Shown in pieces: positions 49,396 to 63,800 of a stretch of 64,000 bases of DNA. This DNA is from Enoplolaimus lenunculus (lineage: Eukaryota; Nematoda; Enoplea; Enoplida; Thoracostomopsidae), in contig JASANG010001371.1 in NCBI GenBank assembly GCA_030248215.1, positions 62,001-126,000 on the forward strand, written 5' to 3'. Positions within the stretch are counted from its first letter, which is position 1. Every line of letters begins with the position of its first letter. Below the pieces are notes generated by a model. That model had not been told where the DNA came from. It saw nothing but the letters and a program-made list of their open reading frames with translations, and did not search any database. Both the position numbers and the translations under genes were made by a program.

Positions 49396-49823
49396 ACTGT
49401 ATTGACCCGAATAAGAGTGGGTTCCCATTTCGAGTCCGAATCAATACGAGTCCGTATTTCTAATAAGAGTCCGTAAGCGGATAGGGTCCTTAAGCCCTAA
49501 TTAGAGTCTATAAATGTCAATTAACCCTAATTGTAGCGCATAAATGACTCCAGGACCAAATAATTTGAGTTCGAAACTTTAAAGCGTACTTAAATTTTGA
49601 AAGTACATTCCTAAGTATAACCTTGTATCATCGCTCAAGCTATTGACACAAGACAAATAAACATTTAATTCAACGGATAATTGCAGTATCGGATATATCA
49701 GTAACGAAGGGCGGCGGAGCGTGGGTTAAAAATAAATAACAGTCCGTAACCGAATAACAAGGGGAATACCCTCTGGAGAGGCCAAATAAATATCAGTCCC
49801 CCCTTTTATTCGGTCACTACAGT
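49396..49823. repeat. ACTGTAGTGACC element, copy 2
   Basis: The ends are ACTGTATTGACCCGAATAAG and ATTCGGTCACTACAGT. The interior shares CCGTAACCGAATAACA and CTCTGGAGAGGCCAAA with 32,048-32,456. Confidence 0.8.
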
Positions 49824-50019
49824 TAGCTGCGCGGATTGTGCAACTTTTGCGTATACGGTGTAGCGGACATTTTTATACCGTTAATATTTACCTTGAATTT
49901 CCCACTCAACTGCACAATAGGTTTCGAATGGCTGGTATATAGATAGTTTGCTTAAAAAATTATATATATCGCAAAATTTGAGGTTTCTTCATAATTTAGT
50001 TTCTTCCTCCTAAATTTCG

Positions 50020-50440
50020 ATTTCCGGCCAAAACTTGAATTTCGCCCACAAAATGTACATTTTTGCGCCGAAATTTGATTTTGCCGCTATAATTCACATT
50101 CTCCCGCTAAAATTTCAATGTTCCCGCTAAAGTTTGAATTTCCCGCTAAAATTTATATTCTCCCGCGAAAATTTGAACGTTATCACCAAAAATTAAATGT
50201 TCCCGCTAAAATTTGAATTTTCCCGACAAAATTGACTGCCGCCAAAATATAAATTCTCCCGCCAAAATTTAAATGTTCCCGCCAAAATTTAAATTCTCCC
50301 GCCAAAATTTGAATTTCCAGCCAAAACTTGATTTTACCGCTACAATTTTAATTTCCCGCCAAAATTTGCATTTCTTTTTAAAATTTAAATTCTGCCGCCC
50401 AAAATTTGAATTTTCTTGCCAAAATTATTTTTCGCCTAAT
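50020..50440 (+). repeat. Degenerate tandem array of about 20 units, TTCCCGCCAAAATTTGAA-like
   Basis: About twenty units of 19-22 bases each carry a core like CCCGCCAAAATTT or CCCGCTAAAATTT. The best units are between 50,100 and 50,310. The core matches the E2F/DP binding site TTTCCCGCC. The array lies between the repeats at 49.8 kb and the MORC 3' end at 51,812. Confidence 0.9.
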
Positions 50441-51811
50441 TTTGAATCACCCTCAGTTTCAATTTCCTGCAAAGTAAAAAAGTCCGCACACTGTTCGCGG
50501 ATTATGAATTTGCCTGTTACACTGTTGCCTAAAACCCCTAAATGTCCATCAATTTGTGTTGCATGTGATGCGACGAAAATTGGCATTTGTAAACGGTATG
50601 GACACATGTATACCGTCTGTTCAAAACGGTAGGGAAGTTGCATGTGCGGAGCGTACGCGTTATAACGTGTGAATGACATAATGTTATCGTTACTACGCTA
50701 TGTTTCCATTACTACTTACATTTCAAAACACGATAATGAGTCAAAATTTTATTACGATAAAAATTTGTTAAAAAATCTTTGCCGCAAGACTGGAAACCGT
50801 ATTGTTGCATATACGGTTGTACGTCAGGCTTCATGCGCTATTACAGAAAAGTATAAAAATATTGATCTCAAATCACGAAACTAGAACGGTTTATTGACAA
50901 AATAGGAAACAAAGACGTAACATAAATACTGAAATAATATAAGTTACAACATTTCAATCAATTCATTTGAAGCCAGATTAAAATAAATTGTTTACTAATT
51001 TCTAATTCCTAAATGCTACTGTTAATATACTACTGCATCACGTTCATGTTTAGAACTGATTCAGAACAAAGTTGTTGGATTATTGCTTTTTCCAAGGATT
51101 AAATTTAAATTATACTCCTTTCAGCTCATGCACTGTATATGTAATGTCACAGTAATATCTGTCTTTAGCATAAATGTACAGTCAGCCCAGCATTTTACAT
51201 TGCTCGATACTTATCGGTGAAAAATACAATTTAACAGAAAAAATTGCGGATGCACCGAAAATTTTAAGATTCCCGATGAACCTAGTAATTTTTATTTCAT
51301 AACGAACAATTGCACCGTATAATGAAAACTTACGCGATAAATACGTGATTTATAATTAATAATAAAACATTGCGAGATATGTACGTGATTTGTAACTGAT
51401 TTTGATCATAAAAATAACAGAATTTCCTATATATATTTGTATAACGGAAACGGAAACTGATTTTTGCCGGAAACGGATATCCTGCTCAAAATGGTGCCCA
51501 TAAGCATATCAGAAAACCAATGAAATACTAAAAAAATGCTTAAACGAACAGAATTATAGCAAGCAAACACTAAATTAGCGTGACTGTGTTTTACTTCTTA
51601 CTTAAAATACGCACGTACTATCCGGTTCGGCGCGAAAACGGATATTGAAGTATCAGCTAAGGAGCTGGTCGTATAGTGCTATTAGCACATGAGGAAAAAA
51701 TGTCATTCTATATTTAAATTTAGCGATAAGTAATGCATACTAAATGACTTACAAATAATGGAACCACAATGATACCACAATAATGTGATATAAATACATG
51801 AAATGCCATTG
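50441..51811. other. MORC 3' flank, no further gene supported
   Basis: The MORC 3' UTR should start at 51,811 and run leftward. GGAAACGGAAACTG and GCCGGAAACGGATATCC at 51,450-51,482 are a repeat end related to 2,330-2,400. I see no coding exon. Confidence 0.4.
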
Positions 51812-54800
51812 TCATTCTAACAAAATTAACTCAGTGGTATCACTTGTATCATTTGCAGTGGTGCCATTTCGACGTTCGACTTCTATCTCTTCACGAGGAT
51901 TTGAATCCAAAATTCGCTTGATCACTTGACCCACAAGCGAAAGATCAGAAACCCGCGTGTTTGGAAGCAGTCTGTTAAACAGTTCAGCGACGTCTGCTTG
52001 TAACTCGCGCAGTTGCCCTCGAAGACGTATTAATTCCTTCCGATTTTCGTTGCTTCCTACTTCTGAAAGTGTCTGATCCGTGTTGGCTTTACGTGTTTCA
52101 ACACAGTCTGAAAATAACAGTTTCATATACTCATTAAACACTAGTGATCTTCATTTTATACGTATGTAATGTGTATGTCGCATAGATGCCGGCAAAAACA
52201 ATGTTTATATGGAAATAAAGAATAATAAAACAATAGTGTGACAGCAATTTGAATATTTAAAAAGCACTAGTGTCTTACAATTGTTTCGTTATATTAGCTG
52301 AATTTTGCTGGGTGGCAGAAACATGACTTAAGTTCTATTTTGACTTATGTAAATCCGGATTTGCTTAAGTCAAACGTTCCCAGTAAGTTTTTTGCTTGCC
52401 AGTTTAAGCTGATGATAGCCGACACTATAGTTTTACAGCTTATAGTTGTGAATTTAGTGACATAAATTATCGAACGTAATCTGTGCTCTTGTCAAAATTT
52501 TGGACATTTAATCTTTAAGTCAGCTGCTCATCTTAAGTTCCAATTCGACTTGGTCGACTTATTAAGTTACGTTTTCAATTCAGCTATATATGCTTTACTT
52601 TTGCAACCTTACGCTGTCTGCTAATTTTCTGTTATAAATCTTAGAATCCAACGTTGAAACACTTAAGAATTATCTTGATTTAAGTTTTACCTGCATGTAC
52701 TTAAGTCTGACACCTATCAATTTCAGTTTAGCCACGACAGTCTTAAATTGCCTTAAGTCAAAGGTCGACTTAAGTCAACGCTTGAGCCACCCAGCTTTAT
52801 TGAACGGCACATGTTGAATTCAGTCACCTCTAATAAAACTGACACTCGCCGTGTAACACTGTGTATGCAAATTAGTTTAATTTAAAGTATTCTGCAAAGA
52901 AAATACCGGAGTCGCATTACGATACTTTGTCAAAAACGAACGACTGATCGCCCTTTTCCAATAAGTGTATAAGAGCTGTAACATAAGACATGCATTTTGG
53001 TACACTAAACCTAAACAAAATTGATTTCCAGACCGTACAGTTCACCTTGGAATTCAACGCGAATTCATAGTACTACATAGTACATACGTACTCGAATCAG
53101 TCGCTTCCCGCTTGACAACAACTCCGTTAATTACAGCTTCAGATTGTTCAGTTTGGGTTTGAGCACTTGTAGTTGTTGTTGTTGTTGTTGTTGGTTTTCT
53201 GCTGTATGTTTGCTCCGATTGTTCAGATGAACTAGTTTGACATGACGCGTTCGATCGTTCAACTTTTACCCGAGATTCCATCAACTTTCGCGACATTTCT
53301 GTCATCATCGACCGTAGAGTGGTTATCGTTTTCGTTAACTGAGTGATCTAAAACATATATTCAGACAAGGAACTATGCAAAACCTAACGCCAATCAACAG
53401 CTACTACTAAAGTACAAAATGGAAGCTTCACTAGTTATTTCTAGATTTGTAAATCTCAATGAAACGGACCACCTTTAGTTCGGTGAACATTAATGTAAGC
53501 TCCATTTTCTCAATTATAAATGATGCTAATTTCGCCAAAATAATTAAGGCTTCCTATTACAAATTAAAGCAAGTTACTACATTTTGACGTTATACAAATA
53601 TCAAAAACTTAGCTAACAAATAAAGCGATCAAAAATAATACGAAACTATGTACATACTAACACGGAAAAATTTAGTCCAAAACATACATCTTCATCAGGG
53701 TCTTCTACAATTATAACGTCATCATCATCATGCTGTGGCTGTGAAGAGCTTGTACTTCGGTAGGACTCACTGCGTTTAATTGACATCGGCTGTTCCAACG
53801 CATTAGCACTGTGTGAGCCGTTTTTCCCGTTAGCTGCGAAGTTTTGTCTCACTCCCACGTCATTCATCGGAGGAAAGTCAGCTTGAATTGAATCTATATT
53901 TCTTCGTGGAGTAGCACACCCTTGTTCAGCCAGGACAGCACGCGCTGATTTGAATCCAGGCAAACTTTTCGGATCTAGACGATTTTTTGACCCTTGTTGC
54001 AACCTTTGAATATTTGGCTGCTGCTGATTCGTGTGCATTTGTTGCTGCTGTGGGTGCTGTTGTTGCGTCTGACGATGATCCTGATCCGGTTCCTGTAGCG
54101 TTGAACAACCGGCGATTTGCTGCGAACTTGAATTATTGGCACTGCTACAGTTGAGTGAACTTGGAATCGCTGAGGTTGTGCCAAGCCTATTGAGTTTATG
54201 ATACAATGTTCCAGTAATAGATAAAACACTATATTACGTGCGTCATATGTATTATTGCATTAAAGGCCGCACTATTATGTACCTATCCATTCAACGAATC
54301 AGCTGCTCATGCTAACTTTAAATATAAAATGTACCCAGGATTCGACTGGGGGCCGAATAGTAAATTATTTACCGGAACCGAGTGTTAACTCGATATAGCA
54401 CCTAAATCTGGGCACTATTAGAAGTATTTAAGTCATGCAAAAATATATTTTTTACTTTACAGATTTAGACTAATAATTGTTGGCTCGGATTTTTCAGATC
54501 ATGTATGTGTTTACTACCTGACTTGCCCGGAAATGCAGTCACTGCAAAATGTTTACCATCCTTCTTCACCCTGTAAAAAGCTGCTGTATCACATTTTTGT
54601 TAAAACAGCCGCAAATATCCGGAGGTTTATTCCGGATATTGGAACCGGATTCGGAGGTCAGTTTTTTGTCGGATATTAAACTGAAACCGGATACCTGATC
54701 GATCCCTGTATCATGACACCCCATAATTTTGGATGCAATCAGAACCAATCTTCAAGAAGTAATGAGCCTAACTGCAAAACAAATTACTTCGTGTCAGCAG

Positions 54801-57800
54801 CTTGCTTACGCACAGGAGGCTTAGACTGAAGCGCGTGCGCTAAATCTTCGTATTATTTTCTTTCAGAGATGTTGCCCGCATTACACGCTCACGTTATGTA
54901 TTTCAATGAAACAAACTAACAATTGGTACTAAATCCATTGTTCCACACTTACCTCCACTGTTATTAAACTGCGCCTAACGGTGATAACTTACATTGTCAC
55001 TAAGTGCTCAGCCGCAGGCACCTTTTGAAAACTCGTTTTAAAACTTATTTAAACTTAATCCAGTAGCAAACTTTGAAAAAACACCCACATATACGTACCG
55101 TGATTCGGCAGCAGATGTACCAGTATTGCTTGCATCGATCGGATCTTCTTCAGATTCTGTTTTAATCGTCTGTAGAATACTTGAGAACCTTTGACATTGC
55201 TGGGCGGTGTTTGTGGAACTAGGCAATATAGGAATGATGTTTGATGACGGTATCACTGGTCTTGAGACTGCGTTTGTTGTCATCGTTTGCAAACTTTCCG
55301 CATGACTTGTCTCAATCATTTGAGACACGACACTGTTAACAACAGCTTCTGCGGATGTATTCGGCTGATCAGAAGACGTGACACATCTGATCCTGAAAAA
55401 ACAAGAATATTACAATTACGTCAACCAGAATATTTGTTTTAGTAACTTCAACCGAATAAACTCAATCTGCAGTCGCTAAAATAAAATAACGGTTATGCAA
55501 GTTGCGGTAATAAAATTTGGGCTTCAATTTGCGACCAAACTACAATAATACCAGATCCGACTATCACTGTTGCGGAATACCAAAACGAATCTCAAACAAA
55601 CGTCACTGTTTGTTATACTTGTGTGTATGGGGGGTTAACAAACAGTAAAACCAATACAATACCAACCAACATGTATTTATTTTCTAAATATATTACGACT
55701 CCAACTAATCCTTCGAAATTTTCTTGGAATGATTATAACGGTGGCACCTATGTAAATGAAATTACGCTTCGGGTGGAACTTCGAAAGTTGAAGTAACAGA
55801 ACTGCGCAAAGCCACAGCAAACGATTGATACCGATTTCGGCATTTTTTCACCTTCCGGTTCTGGTAAATTGTTACCGAAACTAAAAATTTGTGTATTACA
55901 TTTTTGTCAGTGGAAATTAAACATTTTACTTAAAAATGACAACAAAAATGAAATTGATTTCATTACAATAGTCTAAAAACCTTGAAAATTACCAAAAATA
56001 AACCAGCGAAGGTATATATATACTGTTACATATTTTTTCTGTCAAACTTGTTTTGTTTTGTAAATGTCTGCAAGTGCCCATATACTTGACATTCACAATC
56101 TTTATTGGTTACAATAATATTGGAAAACCTGATAAATTGACCAGCGTTATTTTAGGGACATAACAGTATCTCAGTGTATTATATTAGGGTGCAACCGGAA
56201 TTCCAGTTCCCGCATTTTTATCTTCCGGTCCCGGTAAATATTTACCGGAATTGAAAATTCCGGAAGTATTAAATTTTGGTCGTTTGTTAAATTTGCTAAC
56301 CTTTAAGCAGTCTTTTTTGCTAACCTTTAAGCAGTCTTTTTAAAGTCATTTGTTCAATTAGTCTCGATAAGTACAGATTTAATTGGTAGTATATAAACCT
56401 TGACAATCACCGAAAATGAACCACCGAAAGTAGATTTCGCTTTCACGAATAAGACAATTCTAAAATGCAGCAGATTAAGCGAACGCTTATCCTCAACTAA
56501 GGTTATTTCACCAACAATACAGCAAAAAACGAAACTGAAAATGAATTTTTCAGTGGCATGTATTTTCCAATTTCCGGTTCCGGTAAATTTTAATTCTAGT
56601 TGCACCCTGATATATAAGTATGTATTCACATATATATATAAACCCACATATATTGTTGCCGAACACATTATTTCTGGCAAGATCACTAATACAAACGCTT
56701 CGTTAGAAACCGATTTAAAAGCTGCTACGACAAACTGAAATTTGATCTGCGAAGAACAGCATTCCAAATACAATTATATAAGCCAGCGGTACAAAACATC
56801 ACGCATAATTACTCAGGTTTCAAGTAACGACCGCACACTTGTGTTACATGCCTTACATCAATTGTAGCCAATATTATTCGTGTTCTTAAGTGACTTATGT
56901 GAAATGTTTTGGTAATTTTAGTCACGATATCAGTACAGAACTAACAGTCATTATTCACACACCCAACTGTTTAGATTTTGTTTCAGCCTGAACCTGAGTT
57001 AAAATAATCAACAATGGTTTGTTTTGACAACAAACAATCTTGTTGTTCAACACAGTGCCGGATTGAAGTGGTGGGAGGCCCGGGGCCCATATGATCAGGA
57101 GGGCTTGGACCCGTATGACTAGGAGGCCCAGGGCCCATATGACTAGAAGGCCCTTTTGTTATCCATAATTATTTTATACACCAGAACTTAAAGCGGTACA
57201 TTTTAGTGAAACAAATTGAACCAAAAGTACGAAATAAATTTAAGGCCCAGGGATTGTTCTAGATTTGCACTTAGAGAAGTCACTTACGATTCCACCAAAG
57301 TCTACCAATTTCATATTTAAAACTAAACCTGGTGTAAAAAATGTCCAAAATTCAATTCAATGGTACATGTCACAGAGCAGAAGAAACACACAAATATCGC
57401 TTTGATATCTGCAACATACATGTAAATATTTTTACGCTGCAAAAATGAAAAACAACACAATTAAGTTCAACGCAATCCCAAAACGATTATATAGCACTAA
57501 GTTTGCAATTATTCGTGACACATTTTGGCTGCTAAAACTGTTCAAAGTAAAGCCCCATTCACACGTGCAAGTTTTTGCAGCGAAACAAAATACTTGCAGC
57601 TGCAAGTAGTTTCTAAGCAACATTCCAATTGACCAATCAAACTGCAGGTTCAACAAATTCACGCGACTTGCAACTGCGTTAACAGCTGCGAATTAAATTC
57701 AATAGCATCAATTCCAGTGAATAATTTGTAGCTGCAATAACTTCAAAGCTGCGTTGTAACCAAACTTGACATACAAGTTGCATGTGCAAGTTTGTGCTAC

Positions 57801-60800
57801 AAAAATTTACACGTGCGAATAGGGCCTAAACGTATTTTTAATTCTGGCAATACACATTAACAGTTTTACGACCATTGTACTAGACAACGTTATTGCATTT
57901 GCAATATCGCGAACATATACAGATTATAATATAACATATTTCAGTTGAGTTTGAGTAATCAAGCTGTACCAAGAATAATTGTAATCTCGCATCAATATGT
58001 TTACTAATAAACGTTCGTCAGCATGGCATCATCAAACCAAGTATGATTTTCCAAGCCAACGGCCTTTACGAGTAGGTTTGCTACATTTCCCACCTTATAT
58101 CAACTACGATGGCTTACGCAGACCATTGTCCAATTTAAGTAGTACCGGACAAAATATTTCATCGAACACCGTAACCCGCCCACCACAATCATTTATAGGC
58201 AAACATACGCTGCCGGGTATTTCCGTAGAGTTATTTCAACTGCTTGCAGAGTCACTTGGTTTAGCGTTCGAATTTATCTGTTATTCAGCACAAAACGCTT
58301 CGTTTGGTCATCGCGACTCGAACGGTACATGGCACGGGCTGATCGGTGAACTTGTCAGTGGACACATAGACGCTGTTCCACCGCTGCTTATTATGCGCGC
58401 ATCGCGTTTCAACGCAATTACGTTCGTTTATGACGCACCAATGCTACCATTTCGAGCTGTATTTCTGGCAAATCCATGGCCTAATACGTACACCGAATCC
58501 ACTCTAATTGACGTGTTTAAACCACAAGTGTGGTGGGTAGGTGCATTTGGTTACTTACTTATGGTTATTTATGTTTCGTATGTCACATATATTAACGTCA
58601 AAATGCAGATTGCTTCACTTGTAACAACTGTAGTTAATGATAATGTGCATGCGGACTGCGGCAAAGCATCAACAACTAACGCATCAATCGATACCGTAAA
58701 TACATTTATAGCTGAAACCGATCCCAGCACAAATTACATCAATTCTCGAAAAAATTCCAACAAAATACAGAGACAGCCAGCACCCGGTTACCCTCATGTC
58801 GCCGAGCCATACATCCAAACCCAAAGCACTACCATTTTCAACCAACAGCAAGTTGCATACAATAACTCAGCAGTGCGAGCTCGAGATACAATGCTGCACC
58901 ATAATATACTCGGCTACCTTTACCACATTCCGTTCAGTCAAAAATACCACCAACTGTGGCTAAAGCCCACGGCTATTCGACTTGCAATAACGATATGGTC
59001 AACTACGGCGTTTTTTGGTCTTTCCATCTACAAAGCACCGTTTGTTGCGTCTATTGTGCCGAAACCTGTTATTCCGTTTAAAAACATTGCTCAATACATC
59101 GACGCACTAGAGAATAATTACATAAATGTTGTTGACATGCCAAACTTTTTCTACGAAGACTTAATGACACACAACGGAACTTTATATCGACGATTCCAAC
59201 AAATTTCAACGCATAAACCTCCTGTTCAAAAATTTTCAATATCGGTGAGAAAGGTTATTTTTTATCGTACCTGAGACTCTAAAAACCAACGCATTCGTGC
59301 TACGCTGCGACTTTGCATACATAATAAAGTCAGTTGCGGTCTTTTCCAGTTTCACTTGAAGCTATCGCTTCCACTTGACTGCGAAAAAATTTCGAGGGCA
59401 CCAAAATCTGCTCAGTATAGAAGACAGTAAAACTTTCACGCATATATAGAATTTGCTAGAGTTTCCTAATGTCCTTATAATTAGCTAGAGTTCCCTAATG
59501 TCCCTATAATTCGCTAGAGTTCCCTAATGTTCCTAAAATTAGCTAGAGTTACCTAATGCCTATATAATTAGCTAGAGTTCCATAATGTCCCTATAATTAG
59601 CTAGAGTTACCTAATGTCCCTATAATTAGCTAGAGTTACCTAATGTCCCGAAAATTAGCTAGAGTTCCCTAATGTCCTTATAATTAGCTAGAGTTCCATA
59701 ATGTCCCTATAATTAGCTAGAGTTACCTAATGTCCATATAATTAGCTAGAGTTACCTAATGTCCCTATAATTAGCTATATTTACCTAATGTCCCTATAAT
59801 TAGCTAGAGTTCCCTAAAGTCTCTATAATTAGCTAGAGTTCTCTAATGCCCATATAATTAGCTAGAGTTCCCAAAAGTCCCTATAATTAACTAGAGTTAC
59901 CGAATGTCCCTATAAATACATCGCGCTGTAAATTGATCGTAGATTAAAAGTTATTAACAGCAGGGGTGGGCGGTCTCGGTCTCGGCATGTATCAGGATTT
60001 GGCCGGTTCGGTCTCGCTTTTATCAGCTTCGGTGGTTTGAAAACCGAGACCAAAGAGGTGAAAAAGCGATAAGCAATCAACAAGCGAACGATTGTGGAGC
60101 ACAGCTACCTGGTTATACAGCGATCGGAAAAAAATAGAATGACCCCTCCGAATTAGAAAAATTCTATTTTTGAAAGGAAACCCAAAACACTTTGGTTTTG
60201 TGACAAAGCACAAATAGTTGCAATATCGCATTTAAAACATTTAAGGCATCGTTTAAAAATTATGAATCATCCGCATTTATAACGTCCCGCTATGTTATAA
60301 AAATTTCCTGTCTATTCGGTTTGCCCGAAAGCAAAAACAACACTATGGCTCTGAATTAGGGATCGCACCGAGGTGTTTTGAGACAGTATGATTTGTTCCG
60401 AGCCTGTTCGAGAGGTATGGCGATAGTAGCCGCTGCGATTTATTAGTTTAATAGTAGGAAACGGCAATTCAAAGCAGATAAAACTATTCAAAAGTTTTGT
60501 TATAAAATCTTATTTTTATTTTCGGTATCGGTCTCGGTCTCTGTCTAGCATTTTTGACCGAGACCTCCCATTCCTGATTAAGAGTCAAACATATCAAAAT
60601 CTCCAAAAGAATGTTTTAAAGCCAGAGTTTTATTTTTATTAGCGACACTTTATCTGGTTTACAGGACGCAATTTCGTATGTTACCTTGCATACCGGAACA
60701 GCGCTACTGTCAGACGGACCTGTTGTGGCAATGGAACTGCGTCGAATGGCGTCTCGAAACGCTCAGTTTCGTGAACAGCTTTCAAATGTTTATATACGAG

Positions 60801-63800
60801 AAGCTTCCGATTATTTTGGGGAGCATTACAGCGCATTTGCTTTAAGACGAGACTTAGGATGCAATATTACTCAAATATCGCGTATTCTAAATCAAATCGT
60901 TGAGTGCGGCATTGTGATAACTATAGAACGTAAATATGGCATAAAGAGGCATAGTCATGATGGCGAACAGTCAATGCGATTAAAGAAATCGCTCAGAGTT
61001 GTCAAAGTCACTAACTTGTTAAAAAGTCCAAGTTTAGTTAAAGGATGTCGAGATATGCTTGCGAGTGGATATGGTTTAGGCGTATTGACCTTACTGCTTG
61101 AAAATATATTAAAACGACGATATATTTGTCAGCGAAAAACATTACTCCACTAAATCGTTTACCTCTACCTGCTGTTGTGGTATTAAGTCATACTATTAAC
61201 CAGCCATAATTATAATGCGGATACGTACACATCATCAAAAACATTGAAAAATGTGAACAAAGCAACTGTAGTTTTATCAACCATGTCATTCATTCTCATT
61301 CAAACACGATATAAGATAACAACGACGAGACTAAAATTAATACACTCACCGTTTATCGGTATGTTGCGCGCATGTCCATCCTGAAGCCGTAGCATGAACA
61401 TTTGACGGCAGAGAGCGCCACTTGTTGCATTTAGAGCACTGAACTGTATTTTCGAATGGCGATGAAGAGGAATCACCTTTCATCTACAGCGCGAAAAAGC
61501 GTTGAACAAACTTTGGGTATAAACTTTATTTCGGAACACAACGATTATCAATAAAGTTTAGCTACAGTATTTTAAATACTGTTCCATCAAAATAAAAAAA
61601 AACAAATTATATTCACAAATGCGTATACTGCACATGGGTATATTTCAAACAACTTGATTTCGGATTAAAATCCGGTAAATCTGGTTGACAACCGGGTCCA
61701 GTAAAAATCACTAAACCAAATTTTGGGGCCCAACAGCCAAACTGGCCCGTTTGTTACAGAATACATTATCCTTTGATTTCAATACAACAAAGCGCAGTAA
61801 CCACTGTACATACCTCATCAGCGCATTGTTCACTGGCTGTTAACACCCGTTGTGTAGCACCCTGAATTTTGGTTAATAAATCAGCTTGTGTTTTCAATTT
61901 TTGTCTCCTTTCCTCATCCAAACGTTTAGAGTGACTCAACTGAATTTGCAGTCTTAAATTTAACACAATAAAAATAATTTCAAACATCAGCAAACTTAAT
62001 ATTTTAAACAGCTAGAAATTTCATGGCAGGATACCCCTTCATTATTCAGCTACTTCTTTTGTCTACTTAGAGACACATTTAAGACGGTAGAAGAGATGTT
62101 GAAACCGGAAAACTTTGATGTTGTCAGAGACAACTGTTAGTTTCCGAAATGGATCGCTGCTAGTAATAACTCGAAAATTTGAAGTCGAAGCGTGCAAATT
62201 AATATGAGACGAACAGTGCGATGTTGTAAGTAAAATTTATCTGGTTTCTTTTTTACGAGATAGGATCAGCATTTGGCTGCCCCTTACAAACTTTTCCTGA
62301 TCTCAGTTTATTGTTCCTATCCTAGTTGCAGATCTCGCATTCGCGCCCCCCCGTAAACTTTAGGAAAAAGGTAAGCCAACATTAGCTAGGCAGCAATAGA
62401 ATACCTTTTGGCTTGGGCAGCATTCTTCGCTGTTTCGCGTTCACGCTGTTTAATACGCGATTCTCTTTCGGCAAGCAACGCACGCCGTCGTTCTAACTCC
62501 TGATTCGCCATAACCAATGCTTGCTGACTGTTGTGTCGCACATCTTCTACAAATTTGTACAGAAACAAAAATTTAAAAATCGACTTTCAAATACGTGTCC
62601 AGAAATTTTTTGTTTAATTTCAGTACACTGAAACCAGGGTAGCATCAAGCCCACGATCTGACCGATTCCGAATCAGAGTTCACTGCGATTTATAAGAACA
62701 TTTCAAAAGCATAAACAGGCGTTTAAAAACTTCGCTTGATTATATTTTTCAACACCGAATCCAAATTTTTGTCAAAAATAGGCAGACACCACTCTTACTA
62801 ACCTCGTTCGCTGCGTTTTCTCCTTTTAAATGGCTTCGGATAGGATGGGGTAGAAGACATAAGATTCATTTCACCTTCTTGCAAAGGTTCTTCTGGGATG
62901 TCACATTTGTTAAACCGATCATCAGGATTCCACATGCAGTACCTAAAGGGCTCCAAAACATTAAATATATTAGCATATTCATGTCCCGTGTTAAATACAG
63001 GGGCCACTCTACTAAGCCTAAGCCATTGTAAGACCAGATATTCGGTTACGGTTTTATATCCAGCCAAAAGTAATATCCGTATCCGGTATAAACCTACCGG
63101 ATACCGGATATTTACGGTTGTGGAGCCGAATATCATAAAACTGCTTATTATAAGTGAGCGTCATAACATCACAATACAATTACATTTCTGGACAAGTCAA
63201 GATGTTCCACTTTTGATACGTTTTCAGTAACTTTTAACTTAAGTAAAGCGAGTAGTTTATTGGCAGCAACAGCGAAAAATAAATTATTTTAAAGTTCCAG
63301 TAAAAAAATCAGTATCCGTATCCGATAAATTAATATCCAGTCGCACTCTGGCCTAAGCCTATCTAAGCCTAACCCAAAGCCTACGCCTTCTGGCCTCAAA
63401 GTCTTACAGTCTCGTTATCTTCCAACGGCCAGGCTTCTATAATTAACATAGGCCGCATGTTCAAACCGTAGCAATTTTGTGTTGTTGCATTATACTACAT
63501 AAAATTACAATATCTGCAAAAAGATAGATATTGCGAACTGATGTGCAAGAACAATTTCAACCAATACGAAATTGGTCGCGTATAATATGAAGTTTATATG
63601 CTCTGCAACTAAATTGCATACCAAACGTCATCTAATGCACTGACTCCAGGAGGCAAACGTCTCCATTTCAAACAAGTATCACATTGCGCCCAGGTGCTGT
63701 CCGGAACTAAATGCTCGAGTTGGGTTTGCTGACTATCTGCAATGTAATTTTCACCATAATGATATAACAATGAAAACTAGCGAAGTTTTGCTGATTCAAC

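Noticed and set aside
19231-51811. LTR, Polinton or other virus-like fossils
   Set aside because: I looked for long direct repeats, protease, reverse transcriptase, integrase and capsid-like frames and saw none; all elements found are short non-coding ones.
56354-56773. Overlapping frames of 139 (minus) and 112 (plus) codons
   Set aside because: They overlap on opposite strands within and beside a GGTGCAACCGG element, and neither shows a domain.
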